From JBBRDU01 sp038230335 (lineage in GTDB: Bacteria > Verrucomicrobiota > Verrucomicrobiia > Chthoniobacterales > UBA10450), in assembly GCA_038230335.1 (NCBI GenBank), contig JBBRNL010000004.1:186001-250000 (forward strand): 64,000 bases of DNA, read 5' to 3'. Shown here in pieces: positions 18,681 through 27,695 of the stretch (position 1 is its first letter; each line of letters begins with the position of its first letter). The notes below the pieces were generated by a model. The model was not told the DNA's origin, did not search any database, and worked only from the letters and a program-made list of their open reading frames with translations. Position numbers and translations under genes: made by a program.

Positions 18681-18752
18681 ACGCCAGGAGGGACTTGAAC
18701 CCCCAACCGACGGTTTTGGAGACCGCTACTCTACCAATTGAGCTACTGGCGT
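18681..18752 (-). tRNA. tRNA-Trp (CCA anticodon)
   Basis: On the minus strand the 72-nt sequence begins ACGCCAG and ends CTGGCGT, giving a 7-bp acceptor stem. The D arm contains TAGCTCAATTGGTAGAG, the anticodon loop reads CTCCAAA with anticodon CCA, and the T arm contains GGTTCAAGTCC. CCA is not encoded. It lies between tuf and secE, as in many bacteria. Confidence 0.97.
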
Positions 18753-18765
18753 AAGCTTTCCTAAC

Positions 18766-19950
<1,185 letters not shown>

Positions 19951-20022
19951 TTCGATTCTCCTGTTTAACTATACTGCGTCTTTTTGTTTTAAACTGTCGT
20001 TCGGCCGCGGGCTCGCTTTGGA

Positions 20023-20094
<72 letters not shown>

Positions 20095-20292
20095 CGCTCT
20101 TTGTCATTTCGATGCTCGCCGCGAGCTGGTTCAAAGCCCGCCACAAACCGGTTGCCTCCTGCTAAAGAGCTAAAAATCCCAGGGCCGCATCAAACCTTGC
20201 AATTTGAACGACCATGGGACCGCCCCGTTCTGCAAAAAGCGTCCGAAAGCTATCAGCGCGCTCTGGAGTGTCAAAGTAATTTGTTGGGACCG

Positions 20293-20313
20293 GACGGCAC
20301 GGCATCCCTGCCT
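20293..20313 (-). repeat. Short palindromic repeat, GGCAGGGATGCC type
   Basis: On the minus strand this reads GGCAGGGATGCCGTGCC, similar to GGCAGGGATGCCACGCTG at 35526. It is one of several short GC-rich palindromes in gene gaps of this window. The rest of the gap 20095-20348 shows no gene. Confidence 0.5.
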
Positions 20314-20348
20314 CAATCCCCATCGGGAGGATGTTGAACCCACTTCTC

Positions 20349-21287
20349 CTACCTGATTCGCTTACTGCTGGTCGCCTCCGATTTCCCGCGCGTCACCAGC
20401 TTGACCACTACGGCTAAAATCAGAATCACCGCCAGGCCGATGCCAATATTGATGGGCGTGAGCAGCCCGGCCGGCGTCGGGGTCGGCGCGGGGGTTGCCG
20501 CCGGCGGTGGCGCGTTCTTGGCTGCCAACTGCGCACGAGCGTACTGCAGGCGCGAACCGGTATCTTCGTCCGGCTTTATCTTTAGCGCCGCCTCATAGTC
20601 AGTGATCGCTTTTTCGTAATCCTGCGCCAAAGCATACGTCAATCCGCGACGGACTAACGATTCGGAGTCGGCCGGGTTGTGTGTGATCAAAACCGTGTAA
20701 TCCGTGACCGCAGCATCGTACTGCTTCAGATTTCGATTGGCCCACGCGCGCCGGTCATAACTCTGGAGATCGTCCGGTTTTTTCTGAATTGCGATGGTAA
20801 AGTCGGCCGCTGCCTTATCCCATTGCGTTGCCGCAATTTCCGCGAACCCACGGTATTTGTACCCGGCCGCTTCATCCGGCTTCAGTTCGATCACCTTATT
20901 TGCATCGGCCAGGGCCGCGTCGGACTGATTGGCCATCATCAGTTCCGTCTGGCTGCGTTCCATGTAGCCAACAAAGTCCTTCGGAGCGATTTCGATCGCC
21001 TTGGAAAAGTCAGCGACCGCTTCGGGCAGTTTCCCCGCCGCCCGCAGGGATGTACCCCGGTTCGAGTAGCTTCGCGGATCCTTCGGATTTGCCTCGATCG
21101 CTTTGGTGAACTCCACCACGGCCGCGTCGTATTGCTTCTGCTGCGCCAGCTCCACACCCTTGGCCGTGTGATCGCCCGCCCCGCCGCCGCCTCCTCCGCT
21201 TCTCCTCGCAAACAATGGCCCGGCCACCAGGCCCGAAAGCAGTATAACGACAATTACTCTTCTCATTTGATCTGTTTTAATCCTCAT
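20349..21287 (-). CDS. TPR repeat protein with signal segment and C-terminal membrane helix
   Basis: A 312-residue protein made mainly of TPR repeats (for example AVVEFTKAIEANPKDPRSYSN and successive 34-residue units). An N-terminal hydrophobic segment (VIVVILLSGLVAGPLFA) is followed by a Gly-rich stretch, and a C-terminal helix (IGIGLAVILILAVVVKLV) ends in a basic tail. The start at 21287 is chosen because GGAGG stands 7 nt upstream. The repeats should face the periplasm and mediate protein contacts; the partner is unknown. It is divergent from the EamA gene. Confidence 0.82.
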   Translation of the reverse strand: MRIKTDQMRRVIVVILLSGLVAGPLFARRSGGGGGGAGDHTAKGVELAQQKQYDAAVVEFTKAIEANPKDPRSYSNRGTSLRAAGKLPEAVADFSKAIEIAPKDFVGYMERSQTELMMANQSDAALADANKVIELKPDEAAGYKYRGFAEIAATQWDKAAADFTIAIQKKPDDLQSYDRRAWANRNLKQYDAAVTDYTVLITHNPADSESLVRRGLTYALAQDYEKAITDYEAALKIKPDEDTGSRLQYARAQLAAKNAPPPAATPAPTPTPAGLLTPINIGIGLAVILILAVVVKLVTRGKSEATSSKRIR

Positions 21288-21370
21288 CTCTGTTCCTCCG
21301 CTGCTCCTTTTCTGCGCCATTGTTTATTGGCACGCCAGCAAATTAAAGTGTCCCACCAAAAAAGACGAAG

Positions 21371-22345
21371 ATGTCAGCCCTCCCTCTCGCACCCTCCCCG
21401 GCCCAACGAGCGTCGCTCCGCCCCAACATCTCAAAGGGCTACGCCGCCGTCTTTGCCACCATCGGCATCTGGTCGATGCCGTCCCTTTTCCAGTTCTATC
21501 TCAACCGCTTCTACGACCCGTGGTCGCAGAATTTTTACCGATACGCCGTCGCTTGCGCCGCCGTCGCTCCGTTCGTTCTTTATCGTCTCTGGCGCGATCG
21601 ACAATGGATAGATCGCGCTGCTTTCCTGGCCTGTCTCTGGCCTTGCCTGCCGAATGTCGTTCACCAGGTCACTCAGGTGATGGCGCTCTTCTATATGGGC
21701 CCCGGCGTCTACGCCATTTTCACGCGTTCATCCGTCATCTTCACCGCCTTGCTCGCCCTCCTGTTTTTTCCGGAGGAACGTCACGTCATCCGACAATGGC
21801 AATTCCTGCTCGGCACGCTCCTCGGCCTCGTCGGAGCTTTCGGCGTCATTTGGTTTCAAGCCGGCCTGGACACGCGGCACATTCCATTGCGCGGACTCGC
21901 CATCGCCTTCACTGCCACATTTTGCTGGGCTCTCTACGGCATTTTCGTCAAGCGGCCCTCCGCCCGTCTCGGGTCGATCCGCAGTTTTGGCCTGATCAGT
22001 CTGATCACGTCAACCATGCTGCTACCCTTAACGCTTCTCTTCGGCAAAATAGCCACTCCACTTCATGTCACTGGCCAGGTCAACGTCGTACTCATCGTCT
22101 CGGCCGTCAGCTGCATCACCATCGCGCACGTCCTTTATTATATAGCGATTCGGGAAATCGGCGTCGCCCTTGCCCAAACCCTCCAACTGCTTTGCCCGGC
22201 GGGCGCGCTCGCCCTTTCCGCCTGGATCTTCCACGAGCGCCTAGGTCAGGCCCAACTATGGAGCGCCGCCATTCTCCTGCTCGGGGCATTTCTCGCCATG
22301 CGCACGAAACCGGCCACGACGACCGAGTCAGCCGAGGCGATCTGA
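21371..22345 (+). CDS. EamA/DMT family transporter
   Basis: Inner-membrane protein of 324 residues with about ten predicted helices in two EamA-type halves (AAVFATIGIWSMPSLFQFYL in the first, GLAIAFTATFCWALYGIFVK in the second). The drug/metabolite transporter superfamily exports small metabolites, but nothing here indicates the substrate. It is divergent from the TPR gene at 20349-21287. Confidence 0.88.
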   Translation: MSALPLAPSPAQRASLRPNISKGYAAVFATIGIWSMPSLFQFYLNRFYDPWSQNFYRYAVACAAVAPFVLYRLWRDRQWIDRAAFLACLWPCLPNVVHQVTQVMALFYMGPGVYAIFTRSSVIFTALLALLFFPEERHVIRQWQFLLGTLLGLVGAFGVIWFQAGLDTRHIPLRGLAIAFTATFCWALYGIFVKRPSARLGSIRSFGLISLITSTMLLPLTLLFGKIATPLHVTGQVNVVLIVSAVSCITIAHVLYYIAIREIGVALAQTLQLLCPAGALALSAWIFHERLGQAQLWSAAILLLGAFLAMRTKPATTTESAEAI

Positions 22346-22449
22346 AGCACCAAACTCCAACATCCAAGCACCAGGGAGGCTTCACTGATCAAGCTCCAAA
22401 CTTCGCGCGGACGCGCATTGAGGTTTGGAGGTTGGAATTGGTGCTTCGC

Positions 22450-24717
22450 TCAGCCTTTGCTCAGCGCCTGAGCCTTTCGCACCAGCTCGATGAACCCCGC
22501 GCGATAGCCGTTCGGGTCGCTCCCCTTCCCTTCCTCAGCCCACTCCAGGACCGCGCCAAAATTCCCGTGCCCTTTATGCTCGGAATCCCGCAACAACATT
22601 GCGAATTCCGCCACCGCGGCCGCGAACTTTAAATCGGGTGAGGCATTCGCGAACCCAGCGCCACGATCAACCAGAACACGCTCGGTCAGCTCGCTCTTAT
22701 CGCCGTCCGGCGCTTTGTGGCGCAGTTTCACCGTCAGCATTTCATTGGAGTCTGTAGTCGCTTCGCTCTGCGAAGCGCCTCTTGTTCGCTGGTTCGCGGA
22801 GTACTTCAGCGGATCGACCGGTGGCATACCCGCCGCCGGACCGGCTCCGACCCCCGGTGTCACCACTTCATAGAGCGCCGTCACGGTGTGCCCGGCTCCG
22901 ATCTCGCCCGCATCAATCTTGTCGTTATTGAAATCCTCTTTCCGCAGCATCCGCTTTTCGTACCCGACCAGGCGGTAGGACGCGACCCGCGCCGGATTGA
23001 ACTCCACCTGGATCTTTACGTCCTTCGCGATCGTCACGAGCGTGCCATTCATCTGTTGCACCAAAACCTTGCGCGCCTCATCGAGCGAATCGAGGTAGGC
23101 GTAATTGCCATTTCCTTTATCGGCCAGCTTTTGCATGGTCGAATCCTTCAGGTTATCCGTGCCGACCCCGAGCACACTCAGGAACACGCCGCTGTTCGCC
23201 TTCTCTTCGATCAATCGGATCAGATCGCCCTGGCTCGTCACCCCGACATTGAAATCGCCATCCGTCGCAAGGATGACGCGGTTCACTCCGCCCTTAATGA
23301 AATTGTCGGCCGCAACCTTGTAAGCGAGTTGGATTCCTTCCGCGCCGTTGGTGGATCCGCCGGGCCGCAAGTTCTCCAGCGCGCCCAGAATTTGATCCTT
23401 GTGGTCGCCCGTCGTGGAAGGCAGCGCCAGACCTGACGCACCGGCATACACCACAATGGCAACCCGATCGTTCTCGGTCAGCTTTTCCACAAGCAAACGC
23501 ATCGACTGCTTGATTAGCGGCAACCGTTCGGCCGGTGTCATCGAACCGGACACATCGAGCAGGAACACGAGATTGCTGGCGCCACGTTTATCGACCGCGA
23601 TCTCACGACCCTTCAATCCTACCCGCACGAGCCGATGCGACGCTTCCCACGGGCAGCTTGCTACGTCGACATTGATCGAGAACGGCTTCCCGTCCGTCGG
23701 CTGCGGATAATCGTACGTGAAATAGTTGATCATCTCCTCCAGGCGCACGGCATCTTTCGGTGGCAGCGAGCCCTGGTTGATGAACCGCCGAATGTTCGAG
23801 TACGACGCGGTATCGACATCGATGGAGAAGGTAGAAAGCGGATTCGTCTTCGCGTCGAGGAATGGATTCTCGACCACATGATCGTAAGCAGCGGTATTGA
23901 ATTGCCCCTGCGCCGTTCCGCCATAAGGCTCTTCCATCGGGGGAGCGGCAGGCGCCTGCGCCATCTCAAGGCCTTCGATGCGGTGTTGAGCGCCGATCGC
24001 GTAGGTCGTGGGCCCTGCGGGTGTCTTGAAAAGATCATCGCCGACTCCGCCCGCAAAATTTCCACTGCGCGGTTTCAAACTGGCCCCTCCACCGGCGAAT
24101 CCATTGCTGCCCGCGGTCTGGCCACTGGCGGTTAAGGCATCTAGCGGACCGGGCTCCGCCTTTTTCGGATTCAAACCACCGGAGAAGGCGAGCTGATCAC
24201 TGGCGATCTGGTCTGTTCGCCGCCCAGCCTCGAGTGAGCGATAGCGAACACCCGTGGTAAAACTCAAGCCCGTCAAAGCCGATTTGGCGTTCGGATCCTC
24301 CGCCACAAACTCGCCCTGCACTTCCAAGGAAGGAGTACCAGCAGGCTGATTGACTTGCGATTGCCGCGTTCCCAAAGAAACGCGCGGGCCAACCAGGATG
24401 CCTTCGCGATACTTCGGAGAAAGAATAATGCCGGCGATTAGCGCTCCCACGGCCAGCAGGGCCGCCAACGCCAGAGGTCGCGCGATTGACCAGAACCAGC
24501 GATCTCCGCGGATATCGATAAGGTTCGAGTGCCGCACCGCCTCCGTCTCCTGCTCGCTCTCATAGCTCTCTTGGAGCAGGTCGCTAAATTCCTGCAACTC
24601 GGCCACGTAACGCTGCGCTTCCAGCGATTCCGCCACTTCCGCCTGGACCCGCGCCCGCTCCTCGGCCGGCAGTTCACCCAGGGCGTAAGCCGTTAAAATT
24701 GGATCATCCACATTCAT
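22450..24717 (-). CDS. VWA domain protein (YfbK-like) with anti-sigma-like N-terminus
   Basis: A 755-residue membrane protein. Residues 1-60 (DDPILTAYALGELPAEERAR) resemble the N-terminus of anti-sigma factors. One membrane helix lies near 76-100. After a long Gly/Pro-rich linker comes the YfbK N-terminal part (NPLSTFSIDVDTASYSNIRR), a von Willebrand A domain with MIDAS motif (LLDVSGSM and ATDGD), and the C-terminal DUF3520-type region. It starts 3 nt after the ECF sigma gene stop, so the two form one operon and it probably controls that sigma factor. The linker has receptor-like pieces (FTTGVRYRSLEAG, DLFKTPAGPTTYAIGAQ). A repeat-like palindrome lies in its coding sequence at 22752-22777. 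Confidence 0.85.
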   Translation of the reverse strand: MNVDDPILTAYALGELPAEERARVQAEVAESLEAQRYVAELQEFSDLLQESYESEQETEAVRHSNLIDIRGDRWFWSIARPLALAALLAVGALIAGIILSPKYREGILVGPRVSLGTRQSQVNQPAGTPSLEVQGEFVAEDPNAKSALTGLSFTTGVRYRSLEAGRRTDQIASDQLAFSGGLNPKKAEPGPLDALTASGQTAGSNGFAGGGASLKPRSGNFAGGVGDDLFKTPAGPTTYAIGAQHRIEGLEMAQAPAAPPMEEPYGGTAQGQFNTAAYDHVVENPFLDAKTNPLSTFSIDVDTASYSNIRRFINQGSLPPKDAVRLEEMINYFTYDYPQPTDGKPFSINVDVASCPWEASHRLVRVGLKGREIAVDKRGASNLVFLLDVSGSMTPAERLPLIKQSMRLLVEKLTENDRVAIVVYAGASGLALPSTTGDHKDQILGALENLRPGGSTNGAEGIQLAYKVAADNFIKGGVNRVILATDGDFNVGVTSQGDLIRLIEEKANSGVFLSVLGVGTDNLKDSTMQKLADKGNGNYAYLDSLDEARKVLVQQMNGTLVTIAKDVKIQVEFNPARVASYRLVGYEKRMLRKEDFNNDKIDAGEIGAGHTVTALYEVVTPGVGAGPAAGMPPVDPLKYSANQRTRGASQSEATTDSNEMLTVKLRHKAPDGDKSELTERVLVDRGAGFANASPDLKFAAAVAEFAMLLRDSEHKGHGNFGAVLEWAEEGKGSDPNGYRAGFIELVRKAQALSKG
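22752..22777 (+). repeat. Palindromic repeat inside the VWA coding sequence
   Basis: CGCTTCGC-TCT-GCGAAGCG (22759-22777) is a perfect 8-bp hairpin preceded by CTGTAGT. A near copy on the opposite strand is at 43438-43463. Here it is translated as SQSEATTD inside the DUF3520 region. Confidence 0.6.
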
Positions 24718-24720
24718 TCG

Positions 24721-25284
24721 TTAGGTTGTTCGGGGGTTGAACGGCAGAAAATCCTTCGACGCTTCGGCATATTTCTGCCGCAGCGTCTTCAGACCGGTGT
24801 GTATCAAGACACCCACATTGTTTGCCGTCGTCTTGGTGATCTCCGCTATTTGTTGATAACTGAGATCGTTTTGAAATTTCAGCTGGATCACTTCCTGTTG
24901 GCGCGGGGGGAGAGTCGCCACGATCCGCAGCAGGAATCCGGCTGCTTCCTTGTGCTCCAGCTGTTCGCGCGGCATCGGCTGCTCGTCCGGTCGCGCCTCC
25001 ATCACGCCCTCTTCCAGAAAAATCATTCGCTTCTCCTTCCGGCAAACATTGAGCGCGCGGTTCCGGCAGACCGTAAAAAGCCACGTGGCCGGTTCGCCGT
25101 TACGCCCCGCCTTCGCCCCGTTGCGTTCGAATTGTACAAAAGTTTCCTGCACGATGTCCTGAGCCCGTTCCCGGTCGCCCGTAATCCGGGTCGCGAACTG
25201 CAGAAGGGGAATCTCGAACCTGCGCAAAAGCGTCGTCGTCCGATCTAACTCTCCGTTCACGCTGGTCTCGGGCATATCCTTCAC
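24721..25284 (-). CDS. ECF-type RNA polymerase sigma factor
   Basis: A 187-residue sigma-70 family protein with region 2 (LLQFATRITGDRERAQDIVQ, EPATWLFTVCRNRALN) and region 4 (LPPRQQEVIQLKFQNDLSYQ, then an HTH). It lacks regions 1 and 3, as ECF sigmas do. Starts at GTG 25284 or ATG 25275 are both possible. The VWA/anti-sigma-like gene follows after 3 nt, a common pairing in which the second protein holds the sigma factor at the membrane. Confidence 0.92.
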   Translation of the reverse strand: MKDMPETSVNGELDRTTTLLRRFEIPLLQFATRITGDRERAQDIVQETFVQFERNGAKAGRNGEPATWLFTVCRNRALNVCRKEKRMIFLEEGVMEARPDEQPMPREQLEHKEAAGFLLRIVATLPPRQQEVIQLKFQNDLSYQQIAEITKTTANNVGVLIHTGLKTLRQKYAEASKDFLPFNPRTT

Positions 25285-25330
25285 AAGGTTAACAACCCAA
25301 CCCCCAAAACCTTAGGATATAATTTGTTAG

Positions 25331-25355
25331 CAGGGACAGCTCCCCCCGAGCTGCC
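25331..25355 (+). repeat. CAGGGAC-type palindromic repeat
   Basis: CAGGGACAGCTC-CCCCC-GAGCTG forms a 6-bp stem (CAGCTC/GAGCTG). It resembles the element at 26364-26384 and starts with the same CAGGGA word. It lies in the divergent gap between the ECF sigma gene and the prenyl synthase. Confidence 0.45.
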
Positions 25356-25372
25356 GTAGCAATTCCTCTATA

Positions 25373-25393
25373 GCGGCGGTCCAAGACCGCCGC
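25373..25393 (+). repeat. REP-like palindrome, GGCGGTC family (copy 1)
   Basis: GCGGCGGTC-CAA-GACCGCCGC is a perfect 9-bp inverted repeat with a 3-nt loop. Three related copies are at 41321, 55745 and 56753. It lies about 40 nt upstream of the prenyl synthase start. Confidence 0.7.
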
Positions 25394-25433
25394 CCCGCCA
25401 GGCTCGCGCCCAAACGTCCCCCTCCATATTTCG

Positions 25434-26354
25434 ATGGCGAACTCTCCCAAGACTGTTCACATTCGCATTCCCATGGATCTCAAGGCGTATCTCAGTTCGC
25501 GCCAAAAAAGAATCGATCGCGCCCTCGACCGCTACCTGCCCAGGGAAAATGTGCGGCCGGCCACCATTCACAAGGCGATGCGCTACAGCCTCTTCGCCGG
25601 AGGCAAACGTCTCAGGCCCATCCTGTGCCTGGCCGCCGCCGAGGCCTGCGGCGGCCAGCTCGAACATGCGCTGGCTCTCGCCTCGGCTATGGAATGCATC
25701 CACACCTACTCTCTCGTCCACGATGATCTCCCCAGCATGGATAACGACGACTTCCGTCGCGGTCGCCCCACTTGTCACAAGGTTTTCGGCGACGGCATTG
25801 CCGTGCTCGCCGGCGACGCTCTACTCACGGTTGCATTTGAAATCGTCGCGCGCGCCACGCCTGCGCGTCGCTACGGCATGTCGGCCTTACTCCGGGAAAT
25901 CGCCGTCGCGGCGGGCAGCCGTAAACTGATTGCCGGTCAGGTGGCCGATCTCGAGGCCGAAGGCAAAAAGTCCAATCGCAACGACCTTCGCTACATTCAC
26001 GAAAACAAAACGGCTGCCATCTTGACGACTTCCGTCCGCCTCGGCGCCATGAGCGCCAACGCCAGTGCCCAAAAACTTGCAGCGATTACAAAATTCGGAC
26101 GAGCGCTCGGCCTCGCCTTCCAGGTCATCGACGATATTCTCGACGTCACCCAAACGACCGAGAAGCTCGGCAAGAGCGCCGGCAAAGACGTCGCCGCCCA
26201 AAAGGCCACCTATCCCGCCGTCCTCGGTTTGGATAAATCTCGCGACGAAGCCAGGCGCCTGACGCGCCATGCGCATAACGCCTTATCCATTTTCGGAGAT
26301 GACGCGGCGCGGCTGCATGATCTGGCCAACCATCTCCTCCAACGCGAGTACTAA
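25434..26354 (+). CDS. ispA: Polyprenyl synthetase (FPP/GGPP synthase type)
   Basis: Trans-prenyltransferase of 306 residues that condenses IPP with an allylic diphosphate. Both Asp-rich motifs are clear: the first in LVHDDLPSMDNDDFRRGRPT, with the four-residue insert of bacterial short-chain enzymes, and the second in FQVIDDILDVT. GGKRLRP and the Gln of FQ are also present. Chain length (C15 or C20) is not certain. It supplies precursors for isoprenoids such as quinones or carotenoids. The start ATG was taken as the first in frame after the palindromic repeats. Confidence 0.92.
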   Translation: MANSPKTVHIRIPMDLKAYLSSRQKRIDRALDRYLPRENVRPATIHKAMRYSLFAGGKRLRPILCLAAAEACGGQLEHALALASAMECIHTYSLVHDDLPSMDNDDFRRGRPTCHKVFGDGIAVLAGDALLTVAFEIVARATPARRYGMSALLREIAVAAGSRKLIAGQVADLEAEGKKSNRNDLRYIHENKTAAILTTSVRLGAMSANASAQKLAAITKFGRALGLAFQVIDDILDVTQTTEKLGKSAGKDVAAQKATYPAVLGLDKSRDEARRLTRHAHNALSIFGDDAARLHDLANHLLQREY

Positions 26355-26363
26355 CTCAGGCAG

Positions 26364-26384
26364 GGACGTCTCTCCGAGGCGTCC
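26364..26384 (+). repeat. CAGGGAC-type palindromic repeat after the prenyl synthase
   Basis: GGACGTCTC-TCC-GAGGCGTCC pairs over 9 bp with one G-U. It starts 9 nt after the prenyl synthase stop and has no T run, so it resembles a dispersed repeat rather than a standard terminator. Confidence 0.5.
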
Positions 26385-26406
26385 ATTCTTTTGGGCCGTC
26401 GACCCG

Positions 26407-26727
26407 CTAGCCGTGACCAATAATCGGTGCGACGGCCGTCACATCGCCGTCGTCGAATCGGACGCGCGTGGCGGAGGCAAATTGAAAAATAACACGCCCC
26501 CCGCTGCCACTGCTGCCGCGCAGCTGTTTGATCGTGAAACTCACAGTCCGATCGTGGATCCGGAACCCAAGCGTCAGAGCAACTTTGCGAAAATTGGTAT
26601 CCATCGCCTTGATCCATTCCTTGAAACGTTCCGGATTGAAGCTGCTCATGTCTCGGACCAGGACCGAATGAAGGAGCTGGCGGATTACTTCCCGTTCGCC
26701 TTTGGTCGCTGAATGTAAGCCTTGCAT
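26407..26727 (-). CDS. Small hypothetical protein
   Basis: A 106-residue protein not recognised. The sequence looks like a folded soluble protein: a helical N-terminal half (EREVIRQLLHSVLVRDM, FNPERFKEWIKAMDTNF) and a beta-rich second half (KVALTLGFRIHDRTVSFTIK, VIFQFASATRVRFDDGDV). No signal peptide or membrane helix. It is convergent with the prenyl synthase. The start is ATG 26727; a GTG 6 nt upstream is also possible. Confidence 0.5.
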   Translation of the reverse strand: MQGLHSATKGEREVIRQLLHSVLVRDMSSFNPERFKEWIKAMDTNFRKVALTLGFRIHDRTVSFTIKQLRGSSGSGGRVIFQFASATRVRFDDGDVTAVAPIIGHG

Positions 26728-26944
26728 GCGCACCCGTTTGGAGCAGGAAAAGTGCCCTCCTACGCAGCGCGCGACGTCATACCCCGTCCGGCGAATTTGG
26801 GGACATCTCTTCTTTTGTGAAAGATTCCTTCACGCCCGTCCGAATGACAGACAGGAGACTCCGTCGCCCTCCGCGCTTCTATCGTGTCACACCCTTGAAC
26901 ATCCCCATCGGCGCACGATTCTTACTTTCCTGCCTTCCCAGTTC

Positions 26945-27631
26945 ATGAATCAGATCCGCTTTGGCCTTTTGTTGCTCTGCCTCGCTGCGGTCAACGCGGC
27001 CTCCGCACAGTCGGTCTCGCGGACTGAGGCGCTAAAAATCGCCGAGTCGTTCGTGCAGCATCATTGGCGGGCCTCGTCCAAAAATGTCCTGCACGGGAAA
27101 GATGCGAACGGAATTGAAGTGCACACGCCCGATCGGGCGAGCGGACGCGGCGCTCCTCTCGCCCATTGCTGGACGTTCGAATCCGAGAATATCGGTGTCG
27201 CTTACAAGTGGGGCGGGCTCGACACGCCGGAGACTTTCGATGCCGGAATCAAAGCCGGCAAGGCGGCTGGAGATGTCTATACGACGGAAAAACGCCGGCT
27301 GGACGGGGCGGGCATCAGTGCGGCCGCCGTCGGAATTGATTGCTCCGGCTTCATCTGCCGATGTTGGAAATTGAAGAAACGATATTCTACCTACAGTTTC
27401 CGCGAGATTTGCCAGAAACTCTCTGCCACCGCCGCGCTCGAGCCTGCCGATATCATGAACAACTCGGGCGGTCACGTGCTCTTGTTCGTGAAATGGCTCG
27501 ATCCGGAAAAGAAGCGCGCGCTTTTTTATGAGTCGTCACCCTTCAGCAAAACAGTCGCCTCCGAACGTAGCGTGAACGAAATGACAGCGGACGGTTATCT
27601 TCCCTTGCGTTACCGTCATATACACGGTTGA
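26945..27631 (+). CDS. Secreted NlpC/P60-like cysteine hydrolase
   Basis: A 228-residue exported protein. The signal peptide is MNQIRFGLLLLCLAAVNAASA. A catalytic Cys stands in GIDCSGFICRCW, the DCSGF motif of NlpC/P60 peptidoglycan or amide hydrolases, and a likely His in NNSGGHVLLFVKW. A Trp-Gly segment (YKWGGLDTPETF) precedes the Cys as in the family. It may act on cell-wall peptides or another periplasmic substrate. The upstream in-frame extension to 26702 lacks a signal peptide, so the ATG at 26945 is preferred. Confidence 0.8.
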   Translation: MNQIRFGLLLLCLAAVNAASAQSVSRTEALKIAESFVQHHWRASSKNVLHGKDANGIEVHTPDRASGRGAPLAHCWTFESENIGVAYKWGGLDTPETFDAGIKAGKAAGDVYTTEKRRLDGAGISAAAVGIDCSGFICRCWKLKKRYSTYSFREICQKLSATAALEPADIMNNSGGHVLLFVKWLDPEKKRALFYESSPFSKTVASERSVNEMTADGYLPLRYRHIHG

Positions 27632-27643
27632 TCTGGCCAGCGG

Positions 27644-27662
27644 CATCGGCATCTTGCCGATG
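27644..27662 (+). repeat. Short hairpin between the NlpC/P60-like gene and alaS
   Basis: CATCGGC-ATCTT-GCCGATG forms a 7-bp stem, 13 nt after the NlpC/P60 stop and 33 nt before the chosen alaS start. No T run follows. It is probably a dispersed palindrome, although a weak terminator or alaS leader hairpin cannot be ruled out. Confidence 0.4.
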
Positions 27663-27695
27663 AGACATGGGCTCGAACCCATGACACGTGCGAAC

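Noticed and set aside
20100..20175. A possible third tRNA upstream of tRNA-Thr (a GGTTCAAAGCCC-like piece)
   Set aside because: The T-arm-like word lacks a matching stem, and no D arm, anticodon arm or acceptor pairing could be found.
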